From contig JBBIIT010000001.1 in NCBI GenBank assembly GCA_037446355.1, positions 1-64,000 of the forward strand: DNA of 64,000 nucleotides, in the 5' to 3' direction. The position numbers and the translations under genes are program-made. Source of the stretch: Roseiarcus sp037446355. Lineage in GTDB: Bacteria > Pseudomonadota > Alphaproteobacteria > Rhizobiales > Beijerinckiaceae. The stretch's first letter is position 1; every line of letters starts with the position of its first letter. Below, piece after piece: positions 24,646 through 32,663 of the stretch. The notes beneath the pieces are model-generated. The model was not told where the DNA came from. It saw only the letters and a program-made list of their open reading frames with translations, and made no database searches.

Positions 24646-25146
24646 TCATGCGCCGGCGCCCGCCCCAGCCCAGTGTCGGCCGCGCAGAAACGCGCGTCGA
24701 TCCAATGACGGCGCCTGCGGCGTTTCCATCGCAAACAACGCGCGCATCGCCTCGCGCGCCGTCTCGAGCGCGGCCGGCATATCGGCGAATTCCTGCATCG
24801 GCGAGAACAACGAACAGGAATCGATCCGGCCGAGCCCGGGCAATTCGCCGACCAGCATCGCGATTTCTCCGGCCGGCGTAGCCAGACTCGACGCGGCGCC
24901 GACGGGCGCGGAGGGGCTCAACGCCTCGCCGGGAATGTCGAGGGCAACGACGTTCAGGAACCACGGCGTCACCACAGCGCCGACCGCGCGCCCGGCATGG
25001 ATGCGAAAGCCCTCGGCCGCGACACCGAGCGCCGGATTGCAAATCGGCACATCCGCCATCGATGTCGCGGCGATCTCGCGATAGGCTCGCGCGACCTGTT
25101 CGGCCAGGATCCTCACGCGCTCTTGGAGGCGGGCCTCATCCGGCAT
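24646..25146 (-). CDS. hupJ: Hydrogenase assembly chaperone HupJ (HybE family)
   Basis: A 166-residue HybE/HupJ-type protein. The core matches the family: ICNPALGVAAEGFR, VVTPWFLNVVALDIPGE, LPGLGRIDSCSLFSPMQEFAD and a C-terminal RRAFLRGRHW. HupJ helps assemble the small subunit in uptake hydrogenases. Its start overlaps the hupI end by 11 nt. After it comes a 150-nt gap and then hypA; the hupK gene usually found here in rhizobia is missing. Confidence 0.9.
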   Translation of the reverse strand: MPDEARLQERVRILAEQVARAYREIAATSMADVPICNPALGVAAEGFRIHAGRAVGAVVTPWFLNVVALDIPGEALSPSAPVGAASSLATPAGEIAMLVGELPGLGRIDSCSLFSPMQEFADMPAALETAREAMRALFAMETPQAPSLDRRAFLRGRHWAGAGAGA

Positions 25147-25351
25147 GGCCGAGCCGCATGAACTTGGATTGCGGGGCGTCGCAATTCGGGCATTTCCAAT
25201 CCTCCGGCAGTTTCGAAAACGAAACGCCCGGCGAAATTTGCCAAACGGGATCGCCGACCGCGGGATCGTAAATGCTCCAGCAAATGCCGCATTCCATCGC
25301 GTCCTTCTCGGATTCGGTCTCGCGCTTGCCGAAATTCTCGAAGCCGTTCAT
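25136..25351 (-). CDS. hupI: Rubredoxin-like protein HupI
   Basis: A 71-residue rubredoxin with the two CxxC iron motifs (CGICW and CPNCDAP) and the SFSKLPEDWKCP segment. The ATG at 25351 overlaps the hupH stop (ATGA). An internal Met (MECGICW) is an alternative start. HupI is needed for maturation of uptake hydrogenase under air in rhizobia, probably protecting or reducing iron-sulfur clusters. Confidence 0.93.
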   Translation of the reverse strand: MNGFENFGKRETESEKDAMECGICWSIYDPAVGDPVWQISPGVSFSKLPEDWKCPNCDAPQSKFMRLGHAG

Positions 25352-26196
25352 CGGAAATAGGCCTCCTCGATTTCGTGAAGACGCAGCGCGGAATCGCGGA
25401 AATCCTCGTCCGCGGCCAAAACTACCGCCGGCACGTCGCACACTTCGAGCGTGTCGAGCACCACCGTATCCATCGAATTGGTGAACTGCACTGACCAAAC
25501 GCCGCGCGCCGCCGTCGCGAACACGCGGCAATAGCCGTAGCCGCGTGAAACGAGATGCACCGGCCCTTCGCCGAGCGTCGCCTGCAAGAAAGCCATATCG
25601 GACGGGGTCATCGGAAACAGCGAGAAATTGACGATATGCGGCGCCGAGTTCGCGGCCCGATTCGCCATAGCGTCGCGAATCTCGACCAGCACCGGCATCA
25701 CATTCATCGCATCCGACGGGGGCGCGCCAATCGCGAAATCGGCGCCGCCGGTCTTGCAGGCTTCGCGCACCGCTTCGGGAATCGCGCCCACTTCGATGTA
25801 GTCGCCGATGAGCGCGCCGTCGGCTCCCGTGAAGCGCACGCGCCACAGCCCAGCCATGACCGCTTCCTGGATTTGGGCGGTGACGCCGTTGGGCAACGCG
25901 ACGACGCCTGCCACCTCGCCTTCGCCCAGCGCCTCGCCGATCACCTTGCGGTCCGCTTCGCCGAAATCGGTAATGTCGAACAGGCGCCCGCGTGCGCCGG
26001 AGGTTTGAGTATCGAGCGCGGCGACGAGTTGCGGCAGCAGGTTCGCCGTCTTGCGGCATTCGCGGATTGTCGCCTCGGCCGAAGCACTCGCCAGAAAGGC
26101 GCTGCGGCGCGTCGTGACCAGAGGTTCGGGGTCGATCGACGCCACGGTGATCGCCGCGTCCTCGCCCTCGGGGGCGACCCAAAAACCTGCTTTCAT
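25348..26196 (-). CDS. hupH: Hydrogenase accessory protein HupH (HyaF family)
   Basis: A 282-residue HyaF/HupH protein. It has RECRKTANLLPQLVAALD, GEGEVAGVVALPNGVTAQIQEAVMAGLWRV and the C-terminal SRGYGYCRVFATAARGVWSVQFTNSMD-type block, which is highly characteristic (cited in parts). HupH interacts with the large and small subunit precursors during assembly. It overlaps hupG by 4 nt and hupI by 4 nt, so the three are translated in series. Confidence 0.93.
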   Translation of the reverse strand: MKAGFWVAPEGEDAAITVASIDPEPLVTTRRSAFLASASAEATIRECRKTANLLPQLVAALDTQTSGARGRLFDITDFGEADRKVIGEALGEGEVAGVVALPNGVTAQIQEAVMAGLWRVRFTGADGALIGDYIEVGAIPEAVREACKTGGADFAIGAPPSDAMNVMPVLVEIRDAMANRAANSAPHIVNFSLFPMTPSDMAFLQATLGEGPVHLVSRGYGYCRVFATAARGVWSVQFTNSMDTVVLDTLEVCDVPAVVLAADEDFRDSALRLHEIEEAYFR

Positions 26197-26642
26197 GGAG
26201 CAACCCTCTGGCCGGAATGGAGAAATTCGGTTTTCGGCCCTTCGCCGCGCGGGCGCGGGCGCGCGCCGTCGCTGAGGCAGGCGCCGATCTTTTCAAGATA
26301 TTCGGTCCAGTCGCGAATCTTGGCGATCGTCGTGAGCGGCAAACCATCGCGAACGACAACGAGCGAAGGCATGACGACGACGCCGAAGCGCGCCTTCAGT
26401 TGCTCCTCCGCTTCGCGCGCGACGACCGCGCCGCGCAAACGACCAGCGAACGCGGCGAGTAGCTGCGGCGCGACCACCGCGACGTCGTCGGTCTCGGAGC
26501 GCTGGGCGGGATCGCCGGCGAAGAATAACAACGTGCAAGCGGCTTCGCCGACTGCGGGGGCGAGAAACGCGTCGATGGAGCTAGCGTCGACGCGTGGCAA
26601 TCCATGCCGCTCGGTCAAGGCCCGCACGAGTGCCGATGGCAT
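26193..26642 (-). CDS. hupG: Hydrogenase accessory protein HupG (HyaE, thioredoxin fold)
   Basis: A 149-residue HyaE/HupG protein with a thioredoxin-like fold but without a CxxC redox pair. Features are LTERHGLPRVDASSIDAF, TLLFFAGDPAQRSET and FGVVVMPSLVVVRDG. The ATG at 26642 follows an unusually strong GGGGGGAGAA. A consensus sigma54 promoter lies about 40 nt upstream, so this gene probably starts a second transcript within the cluster. HyaE-type proteins bind the Tat signal of the small subunit. Confidence 0.92.
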   Translation of the reverse strand: MPSALVRALTERHGLPRVDASSIDAFLAPAVGEAACTLLFFAGDPAQRSETDDVAVVAPQLLAAFAGRLRGAVVAREAEEQLKARFGVVVMPSLVVVRDGLPLTTIAKIRDWTEYLEKIGACLSDGARPRPRGEGPKTEFLHSGQRVAP

Positions 26643-26680
26643 TTCTCCCCCCTTTGCGCAAAAGCGTTTCGAGACAAGTG

Positions 26681-26695
26681 GCAATTCGCGTGCCA
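26681..26695 (-). promoter_or_regulatory. Sigma54 (-24/-12) promoter upstream of hupG
   Basis: On the minus strand this reads TGGCACGCGAATTGC, an exact match to the sigma54 consensus TGGCAC-N5-TTGC. The -12 GC is about 40 nt from the hupG start, giving a leader of roughly 28 nt if transcription starts 12 nt downstream. The cluster encodes the sigma54 activator HoxA. The site would drive hupGHIJ and probably hypABFCDE-hoxA-hupT. Confidence 0.85.
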
Positions 26696-26772
26696 GACCG
26701 TTTCCGTGTCGTCTCCTCTGAAATATCTAGCGAATTTCCATCTGCCGTGGGGCCGGGCCGCGCTGACTGAAA

Positions 26773-26795
26773 AGTTTCTTGTCTATAAGGAAACT
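26773..26795 (-). promoter_or_regulatory. Dyad upstream of the hupG promoter, candidate activator site
   Basis: AGTTTC (26773-26778) and GAAACT (26790-26795) form a perfect 6-bp inverted repeat around TTGTCTATAAG. It lies about 115 nt before the inferred start of transcription, a normal distance for the upstream activator site of a sigma54 regulator. The pattern AGTTTC followed by TRTAAGG recurs before hupS. Binding by HoxA is inference only. Confidence 0.4.
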
Positions 26796-26805
26796 AACTT
26801 GGCGC

Positions 26806-27108
26806 CTAGATGGTTTCGCCCCGAAGATGCACGGGCAATTCGGGCTCGCGTCCGACGAGGTCGGCGAATTGCGCATCGGCGTTCGCGCCTTCCGCCGCCA
26901 GGGCAAGCCCTTCCAGCGCATCGTCGATGAGGCGCGCCTCGGCCTCCTCGAGCGCACGAATGGCCGAGCCCAGATGCGTCAGCACATAGGCCCCGGACGG
27001 CTGTGCGCCGATCAGCAGCATCGAAATCGTGTGAACGAGGCCGCGGCGCTCGCATCGAGCCTCGATTTCGTCACCTTGAAGCACGCGCATGGGTAGGCCG
27101 ATACACAT
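26806..27108 (-). CDS. hupF: HypC-like hydrogenase chaperone HupF
   Basis: A 100-residue HypC paralogue starting MCIGLPMRVL at ATG 27108, with Cys2 conserved. It is longer than HypC (74 residues) because of a C-terminal segment rich in Glu and Ala, as in rhizobial HupF. HupF protects the large subunit from oxygen during maturation and holds it for ligand transfer. It lies 16 nt after the nickel permease gene. A sigma54 promoter for hupG follows its stop. Confidence 0.9.
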   Translation of the reverse strand: MCIGLPMRVLQGDEIEARCERRGLVHTISMLLIGAQPSGAYVLTHLGSAIRALEEAEARLIDDALEGLALAAEGANADAQFADLVGREPELPVHLRGETI

Positions 27109-27124
27109 ATGGACAGGTCCAGCT

Positions 27125-28180
27125 TCAGGACGCGACGGACTCGACGCGACCAAGCGCGCCGATACGATAAGCCAACATCGAGGCGATCCAGCCCACAAGA
27201 AAAATGCCGACGATCGCCGCGCCGAGCGCGCCAAAATTGTCATTGAGCGCGCCGACCGCGCCCCAGAAGCCGCCGGCGCTCGTCAGGCCAAATTGGTCGC
27301 CGATCAGATTCAGCGCTTCCAGCCCGCCGACCGCGAAAGCCGCGACAGTGGAGGCCGCCGTGATCGTCAGATTGTAATGGAGCTTGCGCATCGGCTCGAT
27401 GAACGCCCAGCCATAGGCGCCGAGCATGAGAATGCTGTCGGCGGTATCGAGCAGCGTCATGCCCGCCGTGAACAGCGCGGGAAACACCAGGATCGACCAT
27501 ACCGACAGGCCCTGGGTCGCTTGCGTCGCCGAAATGCCGAGCACGCCGATCTCGGTCGCGGTGTCGAAGCCCAGTCCGAACAAAACGCCGATCGGGTACA
27601 TGCGCCAGCTCACGTCGACAGTTAGAAACGCGCGGCGGAACACCCGCCCCAGCAGCCCGCGATTGGCGAGCGCGAGATCGATATCCTCGTCGAGCGGCTT
27701 TCGACCCGCCTTCATTTCGCGAAAGGCGCGGCGAAGGCCGAAGAATGCCGAGAGATTCGCGGCCGCGACGCCGAACAGGAACAGCGACGACACGCCTGCC
27801 CCCACGACCGCGCCGACGTTCTTGAGCGTCTCGAACCGGTCCTGCAAAGCGAAGGCGCCCAGCGCCAGGATCGCCGACAGCGCGATAACGACACTCGAAT
27901 GACCCAGCGAGAAATATAATCCGACTCCAACCGGACGTTGCCCCTCCTGCATCAGCTTGCGCGTGACATTGTCGATCGCCGCGATGTGATCGGCGTCGAA
28001 CGCATGGCGCAGACCGAAGCTATACGCGAGCATCGCAGTCCCGATCAGTGCGGGATGATCGCGAAATGCCGCCAGAGCCCAGGCCCACGCGCCCGCATTG
28101 CCGAGCAGCACGAACCCGGCGACGCCTGCGATTCTGCCCCCAAGCCCTGCGATAACGCCGCTCCCTGCTGACCGCTTCAC
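27125..28180 (-). CDS. NiCoT-family nickel permease (HoxN/NixA type)
   Basis: A 351-residue integral membrane protein. The family signature is in helix 2: RHAFDADHIAAIDN. Further motifs are GLYFSLGHSSVV, LFGLGFDTATEI and FPALFTAGMTLLDT-D-type helix, all typical of nickel/cobalt transporters. The GTG start at 28180 overlaps the hupD stop (GTGA). It sits inside the hydrogenase operon, where HupE-type nickel permeases are found in rhizobia, so nickel supply for the NiFe enzyme is the likely role. Cobalt transport cannot be excluded. Confidence 0.92.
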   Translation of the reverse strand: MKRSAGSGVIAGLGGRIAGVAGFVLLGNAGAWAWALAAFRDHPALIGTAMLAYSFGLRHAFDADHIAAIDNVTRKLMQEGQRPVGVGLYFSLGHSSVVIALSAILALGAFALQDRFETLKNVGAVVGAGVSSLFLFGVAAANLSAFFGLRRAFREMKAGRKPLDEDIDLALANRGLLGRVFRRAFLTVDVSWRMYPIGVLFGLGFDTATEIGVLGISATQATQGLSVWSILVFPALFTAGMTLLDTADSILMLGAYGWAFIEPMRKLHYNLTITAASTVAAFAVGGLEALNLIGDQFGLTSAGGFWGAVGALNDNFGALGAAIVGIFLVGWIASMLAYRIGALGRVESVAS

Positions 28181-28776
28181 GGGCGCTGCTCCCCCAAGAT
28201 CCGTTCCGCGACGCCGCGCTCGTAGTTCTCGATGTCGATATCGTTGGCCAGGAGCTTGGCCGCGCCGGAGCAAGGATCGCGCGGCGTCGGGGACGCGCCC
28301 CATGCCGTGAGGATTTCGCGCGCCTTTTCGATCGCTGGACCGATCTGCGCGCGTACCGGCGCGGTGAGCGGCCCGCCCCAGTCCTCCAGGTCTTGCGGCT
28401 GACAGCCGATCAGCGCCAGCCGGCGCGGATATTTGCCCAAGAGATCGGCGGCGCTCAGAACTTCCTGGAAGCCGGTCTGATGCAGGCTCATTTTTTTCGC
28501 GCCGGTGAAGCGCGGCACTTCGCCGTCCAGCACGACTTTCAATCGCCCCGGTTCGAGCCCGTAGTCGATGGCGTCGAAAACTAACAATCGATCCGCCTCG
28601 GCGACGAACTGGACGAGATAAAGCCCCTGAGTGCCGCCGTCGAGCAGCGTCACATTGTCGGGAAGCTCGTAGCGCCGGCCGAACTCTTCGACGACCCGCA
28701 CGCCGAACCCTTCGTCCGCCCACAGAATATTACCTATCCCGAGCACCAGGATGCGCTCGCGCGCGCCGGACGGCAT
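28177..28776 (-). CDS. hupD: Hydrogenase large-subunit maturation protease HupD
   Basis: A 199-residue endopeptidase of the HybD/HyaD family. It begins MPSGARERILVLGIGNILWADEGFG; the Glu in ADEGFG is a nickel-sensing residue of the family, and FDAIDYGLEP supplies a second acidic ligand. HQTGFQEVL provides the conserved His. It cuts the C-terminal peptide of HupL after nickel insertion. I prefer the ATG at 28776, 1 nt after the hupC stop, over one at 28791. Confidence 0.94.
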   Translation of the reverse strand: MPSGARERILVLGIGNILWADEGFGVRVVEEFGRRYELPDNVTLLDGGTQGLYLVQFVAEADRLLVFDAIDYGLEPGRLKVVLDGEVPRFTGAKKMSLHQTGFQEVLSAADLLGKYPRRLALIGCQPQDLEDWGGPLTAPVRAQIGPAIEKAREILTAWGASPTPRDPCSGAAKLLANDIDIENYERGVAERILGEQRP

Positions 28777-28777
28777 C

Positions 28778-29506
28778 TCAGGCCCCCGCATCGTCGCGGA
28801 ACATGCGCTCGCCCGACACCATCGAGGAGATGATGCTTTGGCGGCTCATGATGTCCTCGCGAACCGCGACATAAATATGGACGATTATGAAAGTGACCAT
28901 TGCCCACATGCCCAGATGATGAAGGGTGTGGACCATCTGCGAATTCGGCCAGATATTGAACACCCACCCGAACAGCCTGGCCTGCCAACTTTCTATTCCT
29001 GCGCCCTCGGAATAGAGCGCGAAGCCAGTGACGATCATGAACATCGTCAGCAACGTCACCATGAAGAACATGGTGAACTGCGCCAGCGGATTGTGGCCGA
29101 TGTATTTCTTGGGCTGATTGACCAGGAACAGATACCATTTCACCTCGTGCAGCCATTCGGCCCAGTATTGCGCGCGCCAGACCGGAATATGGAAAATCTG
29201 GCGGGAATGCACGTTGCCGACGAAGGCCCAGTAGATGCGCAGCAAGAACGCGACCGCCAATACCTGGCCCGCCGCGAAATGAGCGAAACGGACATAGCCC
29301 ATCATGTAATGATCGCTAGCCTCGCCGGTAACCGAGGGCAGCGGACTGGCGATCAGATAGCCTGTCGCGACCAGGGTCAGGATGCAGGCTGCGTTCACCC
29401 AATGCCAGATTCGCACGGGCGCCTCGTAGACATAGACGCTGGCGCGCGTCACCGCATGTTCGCCATGCTGATCGGCGGCGATGACGGAAGAATCGAATTG
29501 AGTCAT
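28778..29506 (-). CDS. hupC: Hydrogenase b-type cytochrome subunit HupC (HyaC)
   Basis: A 242-residue Ni/Fe-hydrogenase cytochrome b with four predicted membrane helices. The heme region begins VYVYEAPVRIWHWVNAA, and a later helix has HHLGMWAMVTFIIVHIYVAVRED with conserved His. It anchors HupSL at the periplasmic face and passes electrons from H2 to quinone. It follows hupL by 9 nt. Confidence 0.96.
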   Translation of the reverse strand: MTQFDSSVIAADQHGEHAVTRASVYVYEAPVRIWHWVNAACILTLVATGYLIASPLPSVTGEASDHYMMGYVRFAHFAAGQVLAVAFLLRIYWAFVGNVHSRQIFHIPVWRAQYWAEWLHEVKWYLFLVNQPKKYIGHNPLAQFTMFFMVTLLTMFMIVTGFALYSEGAGIESWQARLFGWVFNIWPNSQMVHTLHHLGMWAMVTFIIVHIYVAVREDIMSRQSIISSMVSGERMFRDDAGA

Positions 29507-29515
29507 GGCGCCCTC

Positions 29516-31306
29516 CTAGCGAACCTGCACTTTCGCCATTTCCTGTCCTTCCGGGCTCATTACGTGAGTCGAGCAGGCCAGGCACGGATCGAACGAGTGG
29601 ATCGTGCGCAGGATTTCCAGCGGCTGGGTCGGATCGGACATTGGCGTGTTCATCAATGAGGCTTCGAAGGCGCCAATATTGCCTTTGGGATCGCGCGGAC
29701 TTCCATTCCAGGTGGTCGGCACGACGCATTGGTAATTGTCGATCTTGGTGTCCTTGATCTTGATCCAATGCGCGAGCGCGCCGCGCGGCGCTTCGGTGAA
29801 GCCGACGCCTTTGGCTTCCTTCGGCCAGGTCTCCGGCTTCCATTTTTCCACAAATGCGGTCGCGGAATCGCCGGCCTTGATGTTGGCGACCAATTTGTTG
29901 AAGAAATAACGCATCTGCTGACCCGCCCATTCCGATTCCAGAGCGCGCGCCGCCGTGCGTCCGAGCGTCGAGAACAACGCCGAGGTCGGCAATCCCAAAT
30001 CCTTCAGGAGCTTGTCGACGGGCCCCTTGAACTCCGCCTTGTTCTGGGCGTAGCCGACGATCCAGCGTGCGAGCGGGCCAACTTCCATCGCATTGCCGCG
30101 CCAGCGCGGCGCCTTGATCCAAGAATATTTGCCGCCTTCGTCGAGCTGTTCGATATTCGTCTTCGTGCCCTTGGCGTTCGGCCCGAGTTCGTAATGCGGC
30201 TCGGTGACGCCGTCCCAAGGATGCAGCCCCTTGGTCTCGTCGGGATATTTGTACCAGGAGTGTACGACGAACTCCTGAATTTCCTCGGGATTACGATGAT
30301 CGACCGGGAACACTTCGTTGAGGTTGCCGTTGATGATCGCGCCGCGCGGAAGTTTGAGGTTGGCCGGCGAATAGTCGTTCGCATGTTCCGGCACGTCGCC
30401 ATAAGCGAGCACGTTCTTGCCGGACAAGCCGCCGCCGTAGAGCCAGTCTTTATAGAACGAGCCGATCGCGGCGATGTCGGGCAAGTAGACCTGTTCGTTG
30501 AACTGGATGATCTGATCGATGATCGAGGAGACGTAGTTGAGGCGTTCCATGTTGATCGCCCCGACGCCGCCTGTGCCATCGACGTTGATAGGACAGGGCA
30601 CGCCGCCGACAAGCCAGTTTGGATGCGGGTTCTTGCCGCCGAAGATAGTATGAATCTTGACTATTTCCTTCTGGAAATCGAGCGCTTCGAGATAATGCGC
30701 AACCGCCATCAGGTTTGCCTCCGGCGGCAATTTGTAAGAGGCGTTGCCCCAATAGCCGTTCTTGAACGGGCCCAGCTGTCCGGAAGCGACGAACTTAGTC
30801 AGCCGCGTCTGCAAATCCTTGAAATAACCGGGCGAAGAAAGCGGCCAGGGCGAAAGCGATTGCGCGAGCGCCGATGTCGCCTTGGGGTCGGCCTTCAGCG
30901 CGGAAACGACGTCGACCCAGTCGAGAGCGTGCAGATGATAGAAATGTACGACATGATCGTGCACCTGCAAGGCGAGTTGCATCAGGTTGCGGATCGAATT
31001 CGCGTTTTCCGGTATCTTGATTGATAATGCGTCCTCCACCGCGCGCACCGAAGTCAACGCGTGCGTGCCCGTGCACACGCCACAGATGCGCTCGGTGAAC
31101 GCCCAGGCGTCGCGCGGATCGCGATTTTTCAATATCACCTCGATGCCGCGCCACATCGTGCCAGTCGAGACGGCGTTGCGGATGACGTTGTCATTGTCGA
31201 CGTTCACTTCGACGCGCATGTGCCCTTCGATGCGGGTGACGGGATCGACGACGATGCGCTTTCCCGAGTTATCGAGCGTGAAGCCATTTGGGGTTTGGAT
31301 GGTCAT
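29516..31306 (-). CDS. hupL: Uptake [NiFe]-hydrogenase large subunit HupL
   Basis: A 596-residue catalytic subunit. The nickel ligands are Cys75 and Cys78 in RICGVC and Cys575 and Cys578 in DPCLACSTH. A 15-residue C-terminal extension after His581 is the peptide that HupD removes. DPVTRIEGH near the N-terminus is also conserved. It has no signal peptide and is exported with HupS. The gene starts about 25 nt after hupS. The set HupS-HupL-HupC points to a membrane-bound group 1 hydrogenase. Confidence 0.97.
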   Translation of the reverse strand: MTIQTPNGFTLDNSGKRIVVDPVTRIEGHMRVEVNVDNDNVIRNAVSTGTMWRGIEVILKNRDPRDAWAFTERICGVCTGTHALTSVRAVEDALSIKIPENANSIRNLMQLALQVHDHVVHFYHLHALDWVDVVSALKADPKATSALAQSLSPWPLSSPGYFKDLQTRLTKFVASGQLGPFKNGYWGNASYKLPPEANLMAVAHYLEALDFQKEIVKIHTIFGGKNPHPNWLVGGVPCPINVDGTGGVGAINMERLNYVSSIIDQIIQFNEQVYLPDIAAIGSFYKDWLYGGGLSGKNVLAYGDVPEHANDYSPANLKLPRGAIINGNLNEVFPVDHRNPEEIQEFVVHSWYKYPDETKGLHPWDGVTEPHYELGPNAKGTKTNIEQLDEGGKYSWIKAPRWRGNAMEVGPLARWIVGYAQNKAEFKGPVDKLLKDLGLPTSALFSTLGRTAARALESEWAGQQMRYFFNKLVANIKAGDSATAFVEKWKPETWPKEAKGVGFTEAPRGALAHWIKIKDTKIDNYQCVVPTTWNGSPRDPKGNIGAFEASLMNTPMSDPTQPLEILRTIHSFDPCLACSTHVMSPEGQEMAKVQVR

Positions 31307-31330
31307 GATAGCGTTTCCTGCCCTTGTTCG

Positions 31331-32413
31331 TTACGCGTCGGCGTCGGGACGCTTGGACGCCACGCGCTTGACCGCGGTGATCGCCGCATGGGCGGCGACC
31401 GCGCCGCCGACGATTGCCGCCGCGGTCCCGCCCACCGTGTCGGCGTTGCTCTCGATCCCGAAGTGATTGATTGACGTCAGGCGGTCATAGAACGAGCCCT
31501 GATCCCAAAACCCATCCTCGGAGCAGCCGATGCAACCGTGTCCGGATTGGATGGGATAGGAGACGCCGTTATTCCAGCGCACGGTCGAACAGGCGTTGTA
31601 GGTCGTCGGTCCCTTGCAGCCGACCTTGTAGAGGCAGTACCCCTTGCGCGCGCCTTCGTCGTCCCACGTCTCAACGAACTGGCCGGCGTCGAAATGCGGG
31701 CGCCGATAGCACTTGTCGTGGATGCGCTGCGAGTAAAACATCTTCGGCCGGCCCTGGCGGTCGAGCTCAGGCAGTCTGCCGAAAGTGGTGATAAAAGTGA
31801 CGACGCCCGTCATCACCTCTGCGATGGGAGGACAGCCGGGAACCTTGATGATCGGCTTGCCGGTGATGACTTTGTCGATGGGCGTCGCCTGAGTAGGATT
31901 AGGCTTGGCGGCTTGGACGCAGCCCCATGAGGCGCAAGCGCCCCAAGCGATGATCGCCATCGCGTCTTCGGCCATCCATTTCAGTTTCTCGACGAAGGGC
32001 TTTCCGCCGTCGATGCAGAACATGCCGCCTTCGTTCAACGGCGGGTTGCCTTCGACCGCGAGGATGTATTTGCCTTTGTATTTGGTCTTGGTCTCCTCGA
32101 GGATCGCCTCGGCCTGATGGCCGGCCGCGGCCATGATCGTATCGTCGTAATCCAGCGAAATCATCGATAGTACGACATCCTTGACGAGCGGATGCGCGGA
32201 GCGAATGAAGCTCTCGGAGCAGCAGGTGCATTCGAGACCGTGCATCCAGATGACCGGCACTCGCTCGTTGGTCTCGAGCGCCTCGGCCATCGAACTCGCG
32301 GCGACCGGACCAAGCCCCAGGCTTGCGGCGGTCAGACTGCAGAATTTGGTGAAGCTGCGGCGGGTGACGCCTTGGCGACGGATGACGTCGTAAAAAGTCT
32401 CATTGGCGGCCAT
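31331..32413 (-). CDS. hupS: Uptake [NiFe]-hydrogenase small subunit HupS, O2-tolerant type
   Basis: A 360-residue iron-sulfur subunit. A Tat signal (TRRSFTKF at 18-24) starts the protein and a C-terminal hydrophobic anchor (about 327-347) ends it. The proximal cluster has Cys62, Cys64 and Cys65 (LECTCCSES), Cys160 and Cys165 (GACASWGC) and Cys194 (VPGCPP). Cys64 and Cys165 are the two extra cysteines that make the [4Fe-3S] cluster of O2-tolerant hydrogenases; ordinary enzymes have Gly there. It transfers electrons from HupL to HupC. A sigma54-type promoter lies upstream. Confidence 0.96.
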   Translation of the reverse strand: MAANETFYDVIRRQGVTRRSFTKFCSLTAASLGLGPVAASSMAEALETNERVPVIWMHGLECTCCSESFIRSAHPLVKDVVLSMISLDYDDTIMAAAGHQAEAILEETKTKYKGKYILAVEGNPPLNEGGMFCIDGGKPFVEKLKWMAEDAMAIIAWGACASWGCVQAAKPNPTQATPIDKVITGKPIIKVPGCPPIAEVMTGVVTFITTFGRLPELDRQGRPKMFYSQRIHDKCYRRPHFDAGQFVETWDDEGARKGYCLYKVGCKGPTTYNACSTVRWNNGVSYPIQSGHGCIGCSEDGFWDQGSFYDRLTSINHFGIESNADTVGGTAAAIVGGAVAAHAAITAVKRVASKRPDADA

Positions 32414-32481
32414 CGCGCTCTCCCTGGTTCCCTCAGCCGTGCTTCATCGCCGCGCCTTCGAACGGCGTCGGTCCATGCTGA

Positions 32482-32496
32482 GCAAAGAGCGGGCCA
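32482..32496 (-). promoter_or_regulatory. Sigma54 (-24/-12) promoter upstream of hupS
   Basis: On the minus strand this reads TGGCCCGCTCTTTGC, matching TGGCAC-N5-TTGC at all fixed positions but one. The -12 element is about 70 nt before the hupS ATG, giving a leader near 57 nt. It agrees with the known control of hupSL promoters by HoxA/HupR and sigma54. Confidence 0.75.
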
Positions 32497-32524
32497 ACGT
32501 GCTTTCGCCAATCGACAGATCTTG

Positions 32525-32537
32525 CAAACTATTGAAA
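32525..32537 (-). promoter_or_regulatory. Possible IHF site upstream of the hupS promoter
   Basis: On the minus strand TTTCAATAGTTTG matches the IHF consensus WATCAA-N4-TTR except at one base. It sits in a locally AT-rich patch about 55-67 nt before the inferred start, between the promoter and a candidate activator site. IHF is known to bend hup promoters in relatives. Confidence 0.4.
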
Positions 32538-32663
32538 TTTCTGGGGCCTCGCAGTGTCGCGCAGCGAAATGGCGTTCATCGGCGCACGGCTTTTCTCCGG
32601 CAAGCGACAGCCGAGTTTCCGCCGATGTAAGGTTTCTTTCCGCTTCGCACGGAGGGCGCGCAG

